Source: CAZTTG01 sp964615935 (GTDB lineage: Bacteria > Planctomycetota > UBA1135 > GCA-002686595). Taken from it: a stretch of 64,000 bases of DNA. Each line of letters opens with the position of its first letter. Position 1 is the stretch's first letter. The DNA lies in the NCBI GenBank assembly GCA_964615935.1, contig CAZTTG010000006.1:1-64000 (forward strand). The letters run 5' to 3'. Shown here piece after piece: positions 62,262-64,000 of the stretch. A program made the position numbers and the translations under genes. Under the pieces are notes generated by a model, which saw nothing but the letters and a program-made list of their open reading frames with translations, did not search any database and was not told where the DNA came from.

Positions 62262-64000
62262 GTGCCCCCCGAGCCCACCCGCGCGCACCTCGATGGTCTG
62301 ATCGGCCGGCTGGCCCGACGGCTCTCGGTCCAGATCTGGCTGCACGGCCTGGGCACGGTGGCCGCCCTCACCGTCGCGTGGCTGGCCTTCGCCTTCCTGG
62401 CCGACTGGGTCCTGCACGTGCCCGCCGGGGTGCGCTGGATCCACCTGGCGATCCTGATCCTCCTGCCGGTCCTGGTCCTGCGGCGCGAGCTCCTGCGGCC
62501 CCTGTCCCGGCGCCCCGACGGCTCCGGCCTGGCGGTGATGATCGAGCGCGCCCACCCCGGCCTGAAGGAGCTCCTGGTCAGCGCCGTGCAGCTCGCCCGC
62601 CGCCCCAACGGATCCCCGGAGCTGGTGGCCCGGGTCCAGGAGGAGGCCGGGCAGCGCGCCCGGGGAATCGGCCTGCGGGACGTGCTCGACGAGCGCTCCC
62701 CGCGGCGCCGGGCCGCGGTGGGCTTCGCCTCGGTCGCGGCGCTCGCCTTCCTGGCGTTCGCCAGCCCCGAGCACAGCCTGATCTTCGCCAAGCGCCTGCT
62801 GGGGGGCGACGTGCCCTGGCCCCAGCGCACCTGGCTGGCGGTGTCCATCCCGCTGCTCTCCGAGCGCGCCTGGATCGAGATCGAGGGGCCCGAGGACTCG
62901 CCCGAGGCCATCGACGTGCGGGTGGCTCGCGGGACCGACGTGCCGGTGCTGGTGGAGGCCGAGGGGGTGGTGCCCGACTCGATCAGCCTGCGCTTCTCGG
63001 GGGGGCAGGAGATGCTCGTGCCGGCGACCGGCGGCGCGAGCTTCCGCACCATGCTGCGCTCCTGCCAGGAGGACTGCGAGTTCCGCGTGACCGGCGGGGA
63101 CGACCGCCGGGGACGGCCGGTGGTGCGCGTCCAGGTGCTCGAGCCGCCCGACGTGGCGGGGCTCGTGGTGCAGGTCGAGCCGCCGGCCTACAGCGGGCTT
63201 TCCCGGCGCAGCGTGCGCGACAGCGACGTCGAGGTGCTGGCCGGCTCGAAGCTCACGATCGTCATGCGGCCCGATCCCCCGGAGGCGATCGGCTCGGTCC
63301 ACCTGTTGCCGGACGGCGAGGTGATCGAGCTCGCGCCGAGGAGCTTCCCGGGCGAGCTCGCGGAGGGCGAGCCGACGGGCGGCCTGGGCTTCGAGCTCCT
63401 GGCCGAGAAGTCGGTGCGCTACCGCTTCGAGCTCCAGGACGACTCGGGGCTGACCAACCCCAGCCCCGGCCTGTACGCGGTGGACGTCGCCCCCGACCGC
63501 GACCCCGAGCTGTGGATCCTGTCCCCCGGCCGCTCCGAGGTCCACACCACCTCCCGCGGCCTGATCCCGCTCCGCGTGCGGGCCCGGGACGACTTCGGCC
63601 TGGTCGAGATGGTCTGGACCGCCGCCCCCGTCGGCTCGCCCGATGCCCGGCCCGCGGGCTCGTCCCTGGAGATCCAGGAGGTGCCCCCGGCCGAGGGGAC
63701 GCCGCGCGGCCTGCGGGTCTTCTCCGCCGGAGCGCGCATCGAGGTCGGTCAGCTCGCAGCCGACGGGCGGGGGGCCGAGCCCGGATCGCAGTACGCCCTC
63801 GAGGTCGTGGCCGTCGACAACGCGCCCGATCCGGGGCTCACCGCCTCCACTCCCCTGCACGTGCGGATCGTGTCGGACGAGGAGCTCCTGCGGCGGCTTC
63901 AGGATCGCCTGGCCGAGGTGCGCGCCCAGGTCGGCTCGCTGGAGACCCTGAGCGCCGAGAAGGGGCGCCGGACCGGGGAGCTCCTGGCCGGCCTGGAGGG
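62262..64000 (+). CDS. DUF4175-like membrane protein, 5' part (continues beyond window)
   Basis: At least 579 codons open to the right edge without a stop. It starts at a GTG (62262) 9 bases after the preceding stop, reading MPPEPTRAHLDGLIGR. Two membrane helices near 30-49 and 62-76, a cytoplasmic segment with MIERAHPGLKELLVSAVQLA, another helix near 148-166, then a large beta-rich extracytoplasmic portion with LIFAKRLLGGDVPWPQRTWLAV, VQVEPPAYSGLSRR, VRYRFELQDDSGLTNPSP and VRARDDFGLVEMVW. A coiled coil begins near 540. This matches DUF4175-like proteins that accompany MoxR/BatA operons. Function unknown. Confidence 0.85.
   Translation, partial: MPPEPTRAHLDGLIGRLARRLSVQIWLHGLGTVAALTVAWLAFAFLADWVLHVPAGVRWIHLAILILLPVLVLRRELLRPLSRRPDGSGLAVMIERAHPGLKELLVSAVQLARRPNGSPELVARVQEEAGQRARGIGLRDVLDERSPRRRAAVGFASVAALAFLAFASPEHSLIFAKRLLGGDVPWPQRTWLAVSIPLLSERAWIEIEGPEDSPEAIDVRVARGTDVPVLVEAEGVVPDSISLRFSGGQEMLVPATGGASFRTMLRSCQEDCEFRVTGGDDRRGRPVVRVQVLEPPDVAGLVVQVEPPAYSGLSRRSVRDSDVEVLAGSKLTIVMRPDPPEAIGSVHLLPDGEVIELAPRSFPGELAEGEPTGGLGFELLAEKSVRYRFELQDDSGLTNPSPGLYAVDVAPDRDPELWILSPGRSEVHTTSRGLIPLRVRARDDFGLVEMVWTAAPVGSPDARPAGSSLEIQEVPPAEGTPRGLRVFSAGARIEVGQLAADGRGAEPGSQYALEVVAVDNAPDPGLTASTPLHVRIVSDEELLRRLQDRLAEVRAQVGSLETLSAEKGRRTGELLAGLE

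Noticed and set aside
60867..63860. A 997-codon open frame on the minus strand opposite the cyclase-fold and DUF4175-like genes
   Set aside because: The plus-strand frames show family motifs, overlaps and starts; the minus frame shows none.

Overview
The window is very GC-rich bacterial DNA (I estimate about 70% GC by eye), densely packed, with many 4-base GTGA/ATGA gene overlaps. The gene content suggests a member of the Planctomycetota, probably an environmental, marine-type lineage. Evidence: a long MoxR/DUF58/BatA-type operon with giant PQQ-like propeller proteins, a Tat-exported Gfo/Idh/MocA oxidoreductase, a formylglycine sulfatase, a bacterial aroD-aroE fusion, spoVG beside ispE, and secreted FG-GAP/WD-like proteins that share a C-terminal domain ending in an LSNA motif. 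The taxon is an inference; there is no rRNA gene here.

Layout. 1-9.3 kb: the end of a secreted repeat protein, a membrane protein, an STT3-like glycosyltransferase, a lactate-utilisation operon lutABC followed by a fumarylacetoacetate-hydrolase-family gene that lacks its catalytic middle, an exported LanC-like protein and queF. 9.5-15.4 kb: two GT-C membrane glycosyltransferases reading away from each other, then a secreted M28 peptidase. 15.6-19.8 kb: a four-gene unit joining a membrane protein, a LolD-like ATPase, an FtsX-like permease and a ZnuA-like lipoprotein. 19.9-22.1 kb: LemA and two TPM-domain proteins. 22.1-34.5 kb: genes for handling polysaccharides and sugars (GH95-like hydrolase, oxidoreductase, sulfatase, SGNH esterase, BNR_4 protein, PQQ-like protein) around a monomeric isocitrate dehydrogenase. 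The GH95-like gene is broken by a 205-bp miniature inverted-repeat element. Then come a tRNA-fMet, a HEAT-repeat protein and an FG-GAP protein.

39.5-45.6 kb is a minus-strand housekeeping block: pssA, folK, panC, ispE, spoVG, aroDE, aroK (phospholipid, folate, pantothenate, isoprenoid and aromatic precursors). It is divergent from eno and an ftsB-like gene. 49.6-64.0 kb is one long plus-strand unit: moxR, a DUF58 gene, two VWA-domain membrane proteins, a 1501-residue double-propeller protein, a cyclase-fold repeat protein and a DUF4175-like membrane protein cut by the window end. A second miniature element, a perfectly centred 158-bp imperfect palindrome, sits inside the start of the second VWA gene and adds exactly 54 codons in frame.

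The most interesting items are the two miniature elements (one knocking out a gene, one extending a protein without breaking it), the non-canonical metal/FtsX unit, the exported CCG-type LanC-like protein and the FAH-family gene without its active site. No stretch longer than about 210 bases lacks a gene or element. I saw no CRISPR array, no rRNA, no full-length transposase gene and no replication origin.
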